DNA from: Calonectria ilicicola
Taxonomy: Eukaryota; Ascomycota; Sordariomycetes; Hypocreales; Nectriaceae
DNA length: 64,000 bases
NCBI GenBank assembly: GCA_020809705.1
Contig: CP085833.1
Coordinates: 3,782,001 to 3,846,000 of the forward strand
Reading direction: 5' to 3'
In this document: positions 27,057-40,139 of the stretch, in pieces
Numbering within the stretch: the stretch's first letter is position 1
How the letters are laid out: every line of letters begins with the position of its first letter
Translations under genes and position numbers: made by a program
Notes under the pieces: model-generated
Told to the model about the DNA's origin: nothing
The model's input: only the letters and a program-made list of their open reading frames with translations
Database searches by the model: none

Positions 27057-27109
27057 TATTAAAAGCTCTTATTTAATTGGTTACTTGTATTAACAATTAA
27101 GTAATAATA

Positions 27110-28100
27110 ATGTCCGGAAAGAATCCCGCCGCCACTGCTCCTTCTAGCAACACCAAGTTAACTACAGAACTGCAATAGATTAAGAAGAAACTTATAGATA
27201 TATAAATATAACTTAAAGTAGAAAAAGCCGGAACTACTACAGTTGAAGGAAATAAAAGTAAAGATATTGGTGAAATTCTAAGACCCCTGGTTTTAGAGCC
27301 CTTTCTAGGAAAGGCTGCTGATGTAGTCCCCTTCCTTACCCGAATGAAGGGATACTTCTGCTTTTTCCTAATGCGACTTGTAACCTTTAAAGCCTAGGTA
27401 CTATATACTAAAACCCTCCTCTAAGGAGATGTAGGAGTATGGTTTGAATCTATTATAAAAGACTATTTGGAAAATGAGGATAATACTAATTAAAATAAAG
27501 AGACCTAAGAGATCTTTAGAGATTGGGAATATTTTGAAATTGCTATTAAAGATAATTTTAGTATAATTAATATAGAATAATAAGCTATAAACCAATTATA
27601 TAAACTTAAATAAATAAAATCCTATAGCTAGTATTCAGCTAAGTTTAAAAGGATTATAGCATAAATAGCCTAGGATGATAATGTATTAATGGAACTCTAT
27701 TATAGAGGCCTGAAGGGTGAAGTTAAGGATGAAATCTATAAAGAAGATTGGCTAGAAAAACTTTTAGAGTATATTAAAAATACTATTAAAATTAATAAAA
27801 GACAATTTAACTAACATAAGGAATACGCCTAAGATAATAAAAACCTATATATCCCAAATAAAGGAAAAACCCAGAATAAGTAACAAAGTACTATATATAG
27901 GACTCATTTAGGGCTAATGGAACTTAATGCTATCTAGGGGTATAATAAAAGTAAGATTATTTGCTTTAACTATAGGAAAAAAGAATATAAATCCTTCGAA
28001 TACTATTTCTTAAAAATAGGAAATTAGTTCAAATCTATACTAGAAGGATAGAAATAACTCAATACTATAAAAACTTAATAAACCCTAATACTAGAAGGAA
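27110..28100 (+). pseudogene. Element 4 gag relic
   Basis: The start codon at 27110 is intact (MSGKNPAATAPSSNTKLTTE), then stops at former Gln and Trp codons. A capsid-like region follows (VVPFLTRMKGYFCFFLMRLV). A CCHC zinc knuckle survives as CFNYRKKEYKSFEYY near 27962-28006, with Cys to Tyr changes. In a functional copy gag would form the virus-like particle. The start lies 54 bases after the LTR, so the primer-binding site must be in the converted bases between them. Confidence 0.75.
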
Positions 28101-31100
28101 AAGAGGATACTATAGGAAAAGTTGTTCTTGCTATTATTAAGAAACATGAACCAATTACTATAATTAAGTAATATATAAAAAACTATAAATTATATAAAAT
28201 AAAACTCACTCTACAACAAGAAATCGATAAAGCTATCCAAAGAGTATAATTAATTTAATAAAAAGGCTAGTCCTACCTTCCCTATAAATGGTTAGAATAA
28301 ATTAAGAAGATAGGAATCTTTATATCCATTCTAGATATGTATACCAATAAAGCACCAGTATAGTAGAATACCTGCACTTATAATGAAAACAGAAATAGAA
28401 AATAAATAACTAATATTAAAAAAATGGCCTAATAAGTTAGGAAACCTTTATAGGACAGAAACAAAGTCTTCCTACTTATATAAAACGAATGATAACCAGG
28501 AAACCATAATCCCTAACCTATCTAATATAAGGAGGATAATCCTAAATTAAATATAGTATATAAAGAATATAAGAATATCTTATAGGTAAACTACTATAAC
28601 TATAACTACCTTCAATATATAAAATAAAAATAGTATATAATATACTTTCCTATTAGAGTAGAAGATATAGTCATCCACCGTGCCTATAGAAGATACTTTA
28701 ATTAATATAAAGTAATAGAAAGAAACCCTTACTATTAGTTTACTATATTGGAACCAAGTGAGCTTAAGTTCCCTGATTACAGTAAGCTACCTTAGAATGA
28801 ATATTAAGACCTTAAATATAATATCTATATAGTAGATAAAGTAATGGCCTGGTATTAAATAAAACTAAAAAATAAATAGAGCCCCTTATAGAAGAGCAGT
28901 AGGAGCGGCTAGGGCAATGACCCCCGGAGTTACTAAAAGAACTTCCTAAAAAAGCTCTATACTTTATAATTAAAAAGCAATCCTAATAACAATTAGAAAT
29001 AAAAGTAAGGATTAAAGGAAAGTAATGTAATATTATAGTAGATAGTAGAGCTAAATGAAACTATATGAATCCTTGAGTAGTTAATAAACTTTAGTTACTA
29101 TAGATAATAAAAGTTAACCTATATAAAATTATTAATATAGAAGGAATACCCTTTAAATATAATAATAGTATTATAAATAAGAAAATTGATTATCTAAAAG
29201 TCTTTATTAAAGGAAAGAACTAAGGAATAACCTTTAATATTGTCAATATCGGACAACATGATCTAGTCTTAAAGTACCTATAGTTATATTAATATAATTC
29301 TAATATCTATTAGTATACTAGCTAGGTGCAAATACCCAAGAAGTATAATATAGCTAGTGATATTTTCATAAAATATGATAAGAGATCTTGAACTCCTAGC
29401 CCTAATTAAGTAGGAGATATAAGTAAAGGAGAATCTTTACTACCTAAAGGAATAAAATATAAATACAAGAACAATTAGAAAAAGTAAAGATAATAAATAA
29501 TTACCTATCTTAAAATATAATTCTAATAAATCAATAAAAGCCTTAAAAAAATAAAGACTAAAATAAAAATAGATAGACTATATAATATATCCCTACAGTA
29601 CCAAATCTATAAAAAGCTCTTTACAGAAGAACTAGACACTGGACTACCTAAGTTTAGCTAGTAGGATCACAAAATCGTCCTTAAAGATGGATCCAATACC
29701 CGATTTTACTTTATTTATAATCTTAACTAAATTGAGCTTAATATCTTGAAGGAATATATTTAAGATATGCTTAAAAAGGGATATATTTATATTTTAAACT
29801 CTGAAGCTGGTTACCTTATTATATTTATGCCTAAGAAAAATGGAAAGCTATACCTTATTATGAACTACTAATAGCTTAATAATATTATTATTAAAGATTG
29901 CACTTTATTATTATTAATTAATAAAATGAAGGATTGCCTTTATAGAGCTAATATCTTTATTATATTAGATCTTAAAGAAGTATATAATCTTATTTATATT
30001 AAAGAAGGATATAAATAGAAAATTGCTTTCCAAACTAAGTTTAGACTGTTTAAATACCTAATTATACCTTTTAAACTTACAAATACACTAACATCTTTTC
30101 AACAAATAATAACCAATATATTACAAAAATACTTAGATATCTTTGTTGTTTATTATCTAGATGATATCCTTATCTTCTCTAAAAACAAGAAAGAATATAA
30201 AGAATATATTCATAAGATCTTAAAAGCTCTCCAAGATACCAAACTTCTAATTGAACTAGAAAAAAGCAAGTTCTACACCTAAAAAGTAGAATTCCTAGGA
30301 TATATTATTAGCCCTAACAAAATCCATATAGATCTAAAGAAAGTCACTGTAGTAAAAGATTGGAAGGAACCTATTAATATAAAGGAAATATAAGCCTTCC
30401 TTAGATTTACTAATTATTACCAAAGATTTATTAAGGGATTTAGTAAAATCATCTTAGGCATAATAGAACTAATTAAAAAAGGAATTATCTTTTAATAGAG
30501 AAGTAAAGCATAATAATTATTTAAAGCTATAAAAAATACTATTTTAAAAAACCTATCCTTACAATATTCGACCCTAATAAGCCTATAAAGCTAGAAACCG
30601 ATATATTAGACTTCGTCCTAGGGGCCTAGATTGAATAATAAGATAAAAAAGAAAACCTATATCCTATAGTATTTTACTTGTATAAGCTATATAGCCTTAA
30701 GCTAAATTACCCAATCTATAATAAGGAATTCTTTATTATTATTAATACTTTTAAAGAATTTTAATAATACCTTTTAGAAAGCAACTATAAAATTATAATA
30801 TATACTAACCATAAAAATATTACTTACTTTATAATCACTCAAAAATTTAATAAAAGGTAATTATAATATACAGAATACCTATCCAAATTCAACTACTAAA
30901 TCATTTATATTAAAGGAACTAAGAATAACTATACTAATATAATCAGCCGCCGATCTAACTATAATACAAAAAAACCAAAAATACAAAAAAAACTATTAAT
31001 TTATAACATCAATAGAGAACTAGAACAAGCCCCAATTAATAGAATAATAATAGAAATAAAGAAAATAATTACCACTATAAAAATAAAAGGATTACTATAT

Positions 31101-32490
31101 ACAACCAGAACCACTACTATGGAAATACTAACACAATAAGTGGAACAAGGTAATCCACTATTAAGGAAAATTAAAGAATATAATCTAGCACTTTTAGAAG
31201 AAGAAAAACAGACTATCTATAAGTGCTAGAAGAACATCAAATAGAGTTAATAAGGGATATTTATAAATATCCCTTGTATAGCTATAAAGGTATTAATAAA
31301 ACCCTTGAATGAATTAAATAGATATTTTCCTTTAGTAAGATGAAAAAGAAAGTTGAATAAGTATGTAAGGAATATAGCCTATGTTAACACTCCAAAAACC
31401 AAGATATAAATTATATAGATTATTATAATCATCTTCTATTATATAATAACCATAGGATTTAATTATAATAGACTTTATTACTAATCTTTTTTTATTAGTA
31501 GATCTTATTATAGAAGTATATTATAATAATATTTTTATTATTATTAATTGCTTTATAAAAGTAATATATTATCTCCTATATAATAAAATAACAAAAAAAG
31601 AATAATTTATCTACCTTTTCTTTTAATATATAATTGCTATACACAGCCTACTAACCAAAATCATATTAAATAAAGGATAACCATTTACATTTAAGTTTTA
31701 GTAAAGCCTAATATCCTTAATAGGGTTAAACCATAAGCTAAGCACAGCCTTCCACCCCCAAACAGATAGACAAACCAAACGCTAAAACCAGGAAATTAAA
31801 TAATATCTATAATGCTATATTAATTACAAACAAACCAATTGAGTAGAAAAGTTACCTATTGCACAGCTAGCATATAATATATCCTACAATTACAGTATTA
31901 AAATAATACTAGCAAAAGCTAACTTTAATTTCATATTAGACACTTACTGAGCTCCCTTAGAAGATATAATTTAAGTAAAAGCTATAATTAAGTCAAATAA
32001 TTTAAGAAAATTATATAAAGAAATAAAAATAGAACTTAAGTTTGTCTATAATATAATAAAAAGACATTATAATCTAAAAAGGCTAAAGGGACTATCCTTC
32101 TCAGAGGGAGATATGGTCTACCTAGCAACAAAAAATCTTACAATAAAAAAACAAAACAAAAAAATCAACTTTATATAGATTGAACTATACCTTATTAAAA
32201 AAAAAATATTAAAAAACAATTATAAACTTGACCTCCTAGATAATATTAAAATTTACCTTATCTTCTATATTTCACTACTAGAACCCGATAATAATATCTA
32301 AGTTAATATAAGACCTAGCTATAAACCATAAATAGAAAATCCAAAAGATTAATAGAAAATCAAAAAAATCCTACAAAGAAGAAAAAAAGACAAGAAATTC
32401 AAAATTAAATAGAAAGACTATAAAGAAACAATCTAAGAACCTACCAAATACCTTATATATTATTTAAAGATACTAGAAGCATTTTTTTAA
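28100..32490 (+). pseudogene. Element 4 pol relic (RT, RNase H, integrase, chromodomain)
   Basis: Domain order is visible despite many in-frame stops. Reverse transcriptase: PKKNGKLYLIMNY near 29830, then VVYYLDDILIFS at 30145-30180 with the catalytic Asp pair intact. RNase H follows near 30580-30960. The integrase zinc region is at about 31250-31390, ending in VCKEYSLC. A C-terminal chromodomain-like stretch (KDYKETI then EPTKYLIYYLKILEAFF) ends at about 32490. The RT-RNaseH-integrase order plus chromodomain defines a Ty3/Gypsy chromovirus. Stops sit mainly at TAA/TAG in place of CAA/CAG and TGG. It cannot be expressed. Confidence 0.85.
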
Positions 32491-32800
32491 TAAGTAAGAA
32501 AGAAGGATTAATATTAGTAATATATAGTACTAATACTACCTCTAAAGGAGGGCCTTCCTCTATCACAATCTTAGCCTCTATTGCCTCCGTTACTCTAGCA
32601 CCTCGTTCTTCTAGATTATCCTCCAACTTCTCTAGACACTCTAACTTGGTAAATGCTACCATTACTTGAGACTAGGTCTCCAAGATGACCTTTTAAGAAG
32701 CCTCTAAAGAAGTATATAATAAGTTTAACTTACTCCATATTTCTAAATATTGCTAATGTAACTTTTTCTTTTCTTTAATAACATAAAGAACTACCATTAT
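32453..32800 (-). pseudogene. Antisense ORF relic in the 3' region of element 4
   Basis: On the minus strand, between the end of pol and the right LTR, a frame reads as a charged helical protein: EKKKLHQQYLEIWSKLNLLY (with a few Gln codons converted to stops), then KLECLEKLEDNLEERGARVT, then AIEAKIVIEEGPPLEVVLVL. From 32662 to 32453 it is open for 69 codons, the longest open frame in element 4. The Leu/Glu/Lys pattern suggests a coiled coil. I recognise a loose resemblance to short helical proteins common in ascomycete genomes but cannot name a family. Confidence 0.45.
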
Positions 32801-33174
32801 TAGCATATTAAGCTAGCTAGATAAGAAATAATAAAAACACATACAAGCTATACTCTCCACACCTATATAATCATAACTTTTATAACTCCGGATATACTTG
32901 GAATAATAAGTTGAATCTTTACTTATTATGTAGGAAAGGCCAGTATTTGTATAGTGTATATAAGTTATAATAGGTGTTCTAAAAAGATTGATATAATTAG
33001 TAAGACCTTTAATTTTATGATTCTTGTAAATAGAAGATGCTTTCGCTACCCTGCCCGATATAATATTAGTATAATAAAATAATTATAAGTCTAAGTTTAG
33101 ATAATGTATATAAAAAAACCACCGCAATTTATTATACTAGTCTTGAGGATAAAACTAATAAAAAGGAGATATTG

Positions 33175-33564
33175 TGTTATGATCTATGTTATACCTAGGG
33201 CGATCTAGAGTGGTAGAATGCCATACTCTATAAGAAACTAGCTATTTTATAATTATATATAATTAATTAAATAAGGAGTGATAAGAGTGACTGTTATAAT
33301 AAGTGCGAAAGATGTTGTATTTAGTATACTAAGTATACTATATGTACTAAAATAGGATAATAATATATAGATAGATTAGATCCTATTGTAAGGAATAGAA
33401 TTAATTAGCTTTTAATATAACTTGGTTACCTTAATTGCAATTAACTATTACCTAATATAACACTCCTATTACTCTATTTACTATAACACGCCTAACCATC
33501 CTGCCAACAATAAACCCTTCGTTCTGATTGGTTTATTAAGTTGGGAATTGACCAGACCGTTACA
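33175..33564 (+). repeat. Element 4 right LTR
   Basis: 390 bp, preceded by the purine-rich AAAAAGGAGATATTG. The last 140 bases are almost unmutated (CCATCCTGCCAACAATAAAC to CCGTTACA); the inward half is converted. Confidence 0.93.
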
Positions 33565-36500
33565 ATTATAAAGGTTTAAAGAATGAAGTTAAGGATAAAA
33601 TTTATAAGAAAGATTGGCTAGAAAAACTCTTAAAGTATATTAAAAGTATTATTAAGATTAATAAAAGATAATTTAACTAATATAAAGAATGTACTTAAAA
33701 TAATAAAAATTTATATATCCTAAATAAAGGAAAAATCTAGAATAAGTAATAAAATATTATATATAAAACTTATTTAAAATTAATAAAACTTAATACTATC
33801 TAAAGGTATAATAAAAGTAAGATTACTTACTTTAATTATAGAAAGAAAGAATATAAATCCTTTAAATATTACTTTCTAAAAATAAGAAATTAATTTAAAC
33901 TTATACTAAAAGGATAGAAATAACTTAATATTATAAAAATTTAATAGACCTCAGTCCTAGAAGGAAAAGAAGATATTATAAGAAAAGTTATTCTTATTAT
34001 TATTAAGAAATATAAATTAACTACTATAATTAAATAATATATAAAAAACTATAAGTTATGTAAGGTAAAACTTACTTTATAATAAGAAATTAATAAAGCT
34101 ATCCAAAAAGCATAATCAATCTGACAAGAAGGCTAGTTCTACCTTCCTTACAAATGGTTGGAATAAGCTAAGAAGATAGGAATCTTTATATTTATTTTAG
34201 ATATATATATTAATAAAGTATTAATATAGTAGGATACTTGTACTTATAATAAAAATAGAAATAAGAAATAAATAATTAATATTAAAAGAATAGCCTAATA
34301 AGTTAGGGAACCCTTGTAGGATAGAGATAAAGTCTTTCTATTTATATAAAGTAAATAACAACTAGGAAATCATAATCCCCAATCTATCTAATATAAAAAG
34401 AATAACCCTAAACTAAATATAATATATAAAGAATATAAGAATATCTTATAAGTAAGTTATTATAATTATAACTACCTTTAATATATAGAATAAAAGTAAT
34501 ATATAATATACTTCCCTATTAAAGTAAAAGATATAATTATCTACTATATTTATAAAAAATACTTTAATTAATATAAAGTAATAGAAAGAAACCCCTACTA
34601 TTAGTTTATTATATTAGAACTAGGTAAGCTTAAGTTCCTTAATTATAATAAATTACTTTAAAATGAATATTAAGATCTTAAATATAATATTTATATAATA
34701 GATAAAGTAATGGCTTAGTACTAAATAAAATTAAAAAATAAGTAAAGCCCCTATAAAAGAGTAGTAGGAGTGGCTAGAGTAATAACCCCTGGAATTATTA
34801 AAAGAACTTCTTAAAAAGCTTTATACTTTATAATTAAAGAGTAATCTTAATGATAATTAGAAATAAAAGTAAGAATTAAAGGGAAGTAATATAATATTAT
34901 AGTAAATAGTAAAGTTAAGTAGAATTATATAAATTCTTAAATAATTAACCAACTTTAGCTATTATAGATAATAAAAGTTAATCTATATAAAATTATTAAT
35001 ATAAAAGGAATCTCTTTTAGCTATAATAATAGTATTATAGATAAAAAGATTAATTACTTAAAAGTCTTTATTGAAGGAAAAACTAAGGAATAATCTTTAA
35101 TATTATTAATATTAGATAGTATAATCTAATTTTAGGGTATCTATAGTTATATTAATATAACTTTAATATCTACTAATATATTAGCTAAGTGTAAATATTT
35201 AAGGAATATAATATAATTAATAATATTTTTATAAAATATAATAAAAGATTTTAAACTCCTAACTTTAATTAAGTAAAAGATATAAATAAAGAAGAATCTT
35301 TATTACTTAAAGAAATAAAATATAAATATAAGAATGGTTAGAAAAGGTAAAGATAATAAATAATTGTTTACTTTAGAAAATAGTTCTAATAAATTAATAA
35401 AAGCCTTAAAAAATAAAAATAAAAGTAAAAATAAATAGATTATATAATATACCCTTATAATACTAAATCTATAAAAAGCTTTTTATAAAAGAATTAGATA
35501 TTAGATTATTTAAGTTTAATTAGTAAGATTATAAAATTATCTTTAAGGATAGATTTAATATTTAATTTTACCCTATTTATAATTTTAATTAAATTAAGCT
35601 TAATACTTTAAAGAAATATATCTAAGATATACTTAAAAAGAGATATATTTATATTTTAAACTCTAAAATTAATTATCTTATTATATTTATACCTAAGAAA
35701 AATAAGAAATTATATCTTATTATAAACTACTAATAACTTAATAATATTATTATTAAAGATTATATTTTACTATTATTAATTAATAAAATAAAGGATTACT
35801 TTTATAAAGCTAATATCTTTATTATACTAGATCTTAAAGAAGTATATAATCTTATTTATATTAAAAAAGGATATAAATAGAAAATTACTTTTTAAATAAA
35901 GTTTAGATTATTTGAATACTTAATTATATCTTTTAGATTTATAAATATACCAATATTATTCTAATAAATAATAACTAATATATTATAAGAATACTTAGAT
36001 ATTTTTATTATCTATTATCTAGATAATATCCTTATTTTCTTTAAAAATAAAGAAGAATATAAAGAATATATTTATAAGATCTTAAAAGCTCTCTAAGATA
36101 CTAAACTCCTAATTAAACTAGAAAAAAGTAAGTTCTATATTTAAAAAGTAGAATTTCTAGGATATATTATTAGCCCTAATGAAATTCATATAGACCTAAA
36201 GAAAGTTGCTGTAGTAAAAGATTAGAAGGAACTTACTAATATAAAGGAAGTATAAGCTTTCCTTAGATTTGCTAACTATTACTGAAGATTTATTAAAGGA
36301 TTTAGTAAAATTATCTTAAGTATAATAGAATTAATTAAAAAAGGAATTACCTTTTAATAAAAAAATAAAGTATAATAATTATTTAAAGCTATAAAAAATG
36401 CTATTTTAGAAGAACCTATTCTTGTAATATTCGACCTTAATAAGCCTATAAAGCTAGAAACCGATATATTAAACTTCATTTTAGAGGTCTAGATCGGATA

Positions 36501-38389
36501 ATAAGATAAATAAGAAAACCTATATCCTATAGCATTCTACTTATATAAGCTATATAACTTTAAACTAAATTACTCTATCTATAATAAAGAATTCCTTATT
36601 ATTATTAATACTTTTAAAGAATTCTAATAATATCTTTTAAAAAGTAATTATAAAATTATAATATATATTAATTATAAAAATATTACCTACTTTATAATTA
36701 CTTAAAAACTTAATAAAAGATAACTATAATATATAAAATACTTATCTAAATTTAATTATTAAATTATTTATATTAAAGAAATTAAAAATAATTATACTAA
36801 TATAATTAGCTATTAACCTAACTATAATATAGAAAAACTAAAAATATAAGAAAAACTATTAATCTATAATACTAATAGAAGACTAGAATAAGCCCTAATT
36901 AGTAAAATGATAATAAAAATAAAGAAAATAATTACTACTATAAGAGTAGAAGGATTATTATATATAACCAGAACTACTACTATAGAAATACTAATATAAT
37001 AAGTGGAATAAGGCAATCTACTACTAAGAAAAATTGAAGAATATAATCTAGTACTTTTAGAAGAAGAAAAAACGGATTATCTATAAGTGCTAGAGGAATA
37101 TTAAATGGAGTTAATAAAGGATATTTATAAACACCCCTTATATAGCTATAAAGGTATTAATAAAACCCTTAAATGAGTTAAATAGATATTTTCTTTTAAT
37201 AAAATAAAAAGAAAGTTAAATAAGTATATAAGGAATATAGCCTATATTAATACTTTAAAAAACCAAGATATAAACTATATAGATTATTATAATTATCCTT
37301 TATTATATAATAATTATAAGATTTAATTATAATGGACTTTATTATTAACCTTTTTTTATTAGTAGACCCTACTATAAAAATATATTATAATAGTATTTTT
37401 ATTATTATTAATTATTTTATAAAAATAATATATTACCTTTCTTATAATAAAATAATAAAAGAAAAATAATTCACTTACTTTTTCTTTTAAAATATAATTA
37501 TTATATATAAATTATTAATTAAAATCATTTTAAATAAAGAACAACTATTTATATTTAAGTTCTAATAAAGCCTAATATCTTTAATAGGATTGAACTATAA
37601 ACTAAGTATAGTCTTTTACCTTTAAATAGATAGATAAACTAAATACTAAAACTAGGAAATTAAATAATATTTATAATATTATATTAATTATAAGTAAATT
37701 AATTAGGTAGAAAAATTACTTATTATATAATTAGTATATAATATATTCTATAATTATAGTATTAAAATAATACTAATAAAAGCTAATTTTAGCTTTATAC
37801 TGGACACTTACTAAGCCCCTTAGAAGGCATAATCTAAATAAAAGTAATAATTAAGTTAGATAATCTAAGAAAATTATATAAAGAAATAAAGATAGAACTT
37901 AAATTTATTTATAATATTATAAAAAGATATTATAATTTTAAAAGATTAAAAGGATTAATCTTTTTAGAGGGAGATATAGTCTATTTAGTAATAAAAAATC
38001 TTATAATAAAAAGATAAAATAAAAAAATTAACTTTATATAAATTAAACTATATCTAATTAAAAGAAAAATATTAAAAAATAATTATAAACTTAATCTTCT
38101 AGATAATATTAAGATCTACCTTATCTTCTATATCTCACTATTAGAACTAGGCAAGGGTATCTAGGTAAATATAGAACCCAAGTATAAACTATAAATAGAA
38201 AATCTAGAAGATCAGTAGAAAATTAAAAAAATCTTATAAAGAAGAAAAGGGGATAGAAAATTCAAAATTAAATAAAAAGGCTATAAAGAAATAATCTAGG
38301 AACCTACCAAATATCTTATATATTATTTAAAAATATTAGAAGTATTTCTCTAGAATTAATATAAAGGAAATTAGGCAAACCACTTTAAT

Positions 38390-38620
38390 TAATAACCCTA
38401 TAATCTTTAAGTAATTATACCTTTAATAATACTAATACCTTAATATACTTCTTTTTTTAATTTATTTAAATTCTTATAACCTTAAGAAATTATCTCCTTT
38501 ATCTTCTTATATAAATAATGCTCCTAAGTGCATAAGTGCTATAACCAAGCTAGAGCACTTATTAAATCTACTTTAGCCTTCTCCTTCTCCCTATTAATCT
38601 AATCCTTCTTATAAGAAACC
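38390..38620 (-). pseudogene. Antisense ORF relic in the 3' region of element 3
   Basis: In the same position as the antisense relic of element 4, the minus strand reads EKEKAKVDLISALAWL, stop, HLCT, stop, EHYLYKKIKEIIS. The interrupting stops are TAG/TAA, as expected from converted Gln codons. The pattern is again a charged helical protein, though not clearly homologous to that of element 4. Confidence 0.35.
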
Positions 38621-39020
38621 TACTTAATTAAAAAGAAAATAAGTATATAAAAGTAAAAGAAGGAATATACTTATAAGCTTAAGTAGAAATACCTCCAAAA
38701 TTATAACTAGAATATTTATTTTTTATATAAAATTTATAGTAGTTTTTTCCCTTAGCTATAATATAGAATAATTACCTAATATAAAAATAAGCTAAATAAT
38801 AAGATATCTTGAAATTAAATTTATTAATTAATTTAATAATATTCTTTTAATAAGCTTTAATTATCTTAGGATAAAGTATAACTTTAGTAATATAGCCTAA
38901 TATTCTATTAATATTTAGATTATAAAAAGATAAAAGAGGAAGAAATATATAATAGTTATAAGTAAGGAAACTAGCCTATTTACCTAGCCTTAGGATAAGA
39001 CCAATAAGAGGGGAGTATTA

Positions 39021-39420
39021 TATTATAATCTAGATACCTAAAGGTAATAATCATAGGTAGAACCCTAATTAATTATAATAAGACTACCTTAAACTTATAT
39101 AATTAATTAATAAAAGTAAAGTTAAATAACTTTTAATTAATATTATTAAAGATTATAGTAAATATTATTAAATTAACTTTATTTAATTATTATAATAATG
39201 GAATCTTAGATATAGTAGTATATAAATAAATTAAATCTTACTATAAGGAATAGAACTAATTAGCTTTTAATATAACTTAATTACCTTAATTACAATTAAC
39301 TATTACTTAATATAATACTTCCATTACTTTATTTTACTATAACACACCTAACCATCCTGCTAACAATAAACCCTTCATTCTGATTGGTTTATTAAGTTGG
39401 GAATTGACCAGACCGTTATA
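39021..39420 (+). repeat. Element 3 right LTR
   Basis: 400 bp. Starts TATTATAATCTAGATACC (converted) and ends GACCAGACCGTTATA with its last 100 bases largely intact. Confidence 0.93.
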
Positions 39421-39425
39421 GGGAA

Positions 39426-39976
39426 GATATAGGCTCTACTAAGATTAAAGTTAAAATAATAAATCTTATTATATTATTATAAGCTTATTTAATAATAAAA
39501 AAATAATAATATAAGAAAGTATTTACTTTAAATAAATTAAAATAATAATTATAAAATATAAAGTAATATTAATTAATAAAAATATAAATTTATAATTAAA
39601 TTATTATAATTATTATAAAAATTAAATAATATATTATAATAAAAATAATATTAATAATTTTAAATCTTATTTTTATAATAAAGAAATACTTTTTATAATT
39701 TTATAAAATAATTTAAAATTATTCTATAATCTCTAATAATTAATATTTTCTCTAGATCATATAGATAGCTAGATAAAGCATTCTTTGCATAAAGAAGGAT
39801 TCCAAAAAGAGATTTTAAAGGTAGATTTATAAAAATTATTATAAATATTTTTCTTACTAATTAATTAATAAATAATCTAATAATATATTATATTAGAATA
39901 TAATTTAAGATTATTTAATACAATTATCTAAAATAATATTATAATACTAATCTTAAAAAAAGCAATTACTACTATA
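39426..39976. other. RIP-degraded interior of element 1 (right segment)
   Basis: 551 bases of nearly pure A/T between the element 3 target duplication and the right LTR of element 1. No frame recognised; any primer-binding or purine tract is erased. Confidence 0.6.
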
Positions 39977-40139
39977 TAATATAATAAAATTAAAACAATA
40001 AAGATCTTAATAATATATAGTAGGAAGGTTTATATCTTCTTCTCTATCTACCCTAGTAACGGGCTTATATATGCCTTCCAAGGGTGCCTAAGGCACACAC
40101 TTACAGGGTTCCATATGTGTTGACACCATTTCCGTATCA
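39977..40139. repeat. Element 1 right LTR
   Basis: 163 bp. Inward end converted (TAATATAATAAAATT); outward 100 bases intact, ending GACACCATTTCCGTATCA. Followed by the target duplication CTATT at 40140-40144. Confidence 0.92.

Larger units (their letters stand above)
26667..33564 (+). mobile_element. Element 4: Ty3/Gypsy chromovirus nested in element 3
   Basis: 6,898 bp with 390-bp LTRs (26667-27056, 33175-33564). The left end reads TATTACGACCC (TG to TA by RIP) and the right end CCGTTACA. Target duplication ATTAT is exact at 26662-26666 and 33565-33569, inside element 3 gag. It is the same family as element 3: gag and pol align throughout and the last 120 bases of their LTRs nearly agree. 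The 5' halves of the LTRs differ, so it is a sister subfamily. It is the least mutated element here and the youngest by position. Confidence 0.93.
26082..38370 (+). pseudogene. Element 3 gag-pol relic (split by element 4)
   Basis: Aligning with element 4, gag starts at about 26082 (start codon converted to ATA), is cut at 26661-26666 and resumes at 33570. The pol relic follows: RT near 35500-36350 with the catalytic box reading YYLDN, then RNase H, an integrase region, and a C-terminal chromodomain-like stretch near 38270-38350 (GYKEII then EPTKYLIYYLKILE). Trp codons and Gln codons are systematically stops, as RIP predicts. Nothing translatable remains. Confidence 0.8.
25621..39420 (+). mobile_element. 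Element 3: Ty3/Gypsy chromovirus nested in element 1, interrupted by element 4
   Basis: Bounded by 400-bp direct repeats (25621-26020, 39021-39420) with inferred ends TGTTACGACCC...CCGTTACA. Target duplication GGGAA is exact at 25616-25620 and 39421-39425. Subtracting element 4 (6,898 bp) and its 5-bp duplication leaves 6,897 bp. Order on the plus strand is LTR, gag relic (from about 26082, interrupted at 26666 and resuming at 33570), reverse transcriptase, RNase H, integrase, chromodomain-like tail near 38280, purine tract AATAAGAGGGGAG (39004-39016), LTR. It is more heavily RIPped than element 4: the RT motif YLDD reads YLDN near 36013. Confidence 0.9.
12983..40139. mobile_element. Element 1: outermost LTR retrotransposon carrying three nested insertions
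   Basis: Two 163-bp direct repeats (12983-13145 and 39977-40139) bound the whole AT-rich island. The termini are TGATACGG...CCGTATCA, a TG...CA inverted end. The host target CTATT is duplicated exactly at 12978-12982 and 40140-40144. Removing nested elements 2 and 3 with one copy of each target duplication leaves about 7.8 kb, a normal LTR-element size. The interior (13146-19372, 24935-25615, 39426-39976) is a stop-ridden A/T sequence produced by RIP. Superfamily is not resolved. A lysine-rich gag-like remnant at 18271-18384 reads on the minus strand, which suggests minus orientation (weak). Confidence 0.9.

Noticed and set aside
27401..27595. 64-codon hydrophobic frame, minus strand
   Set aside because: Antisense to the gag relic; hydrophobicity results from A/T conversion.
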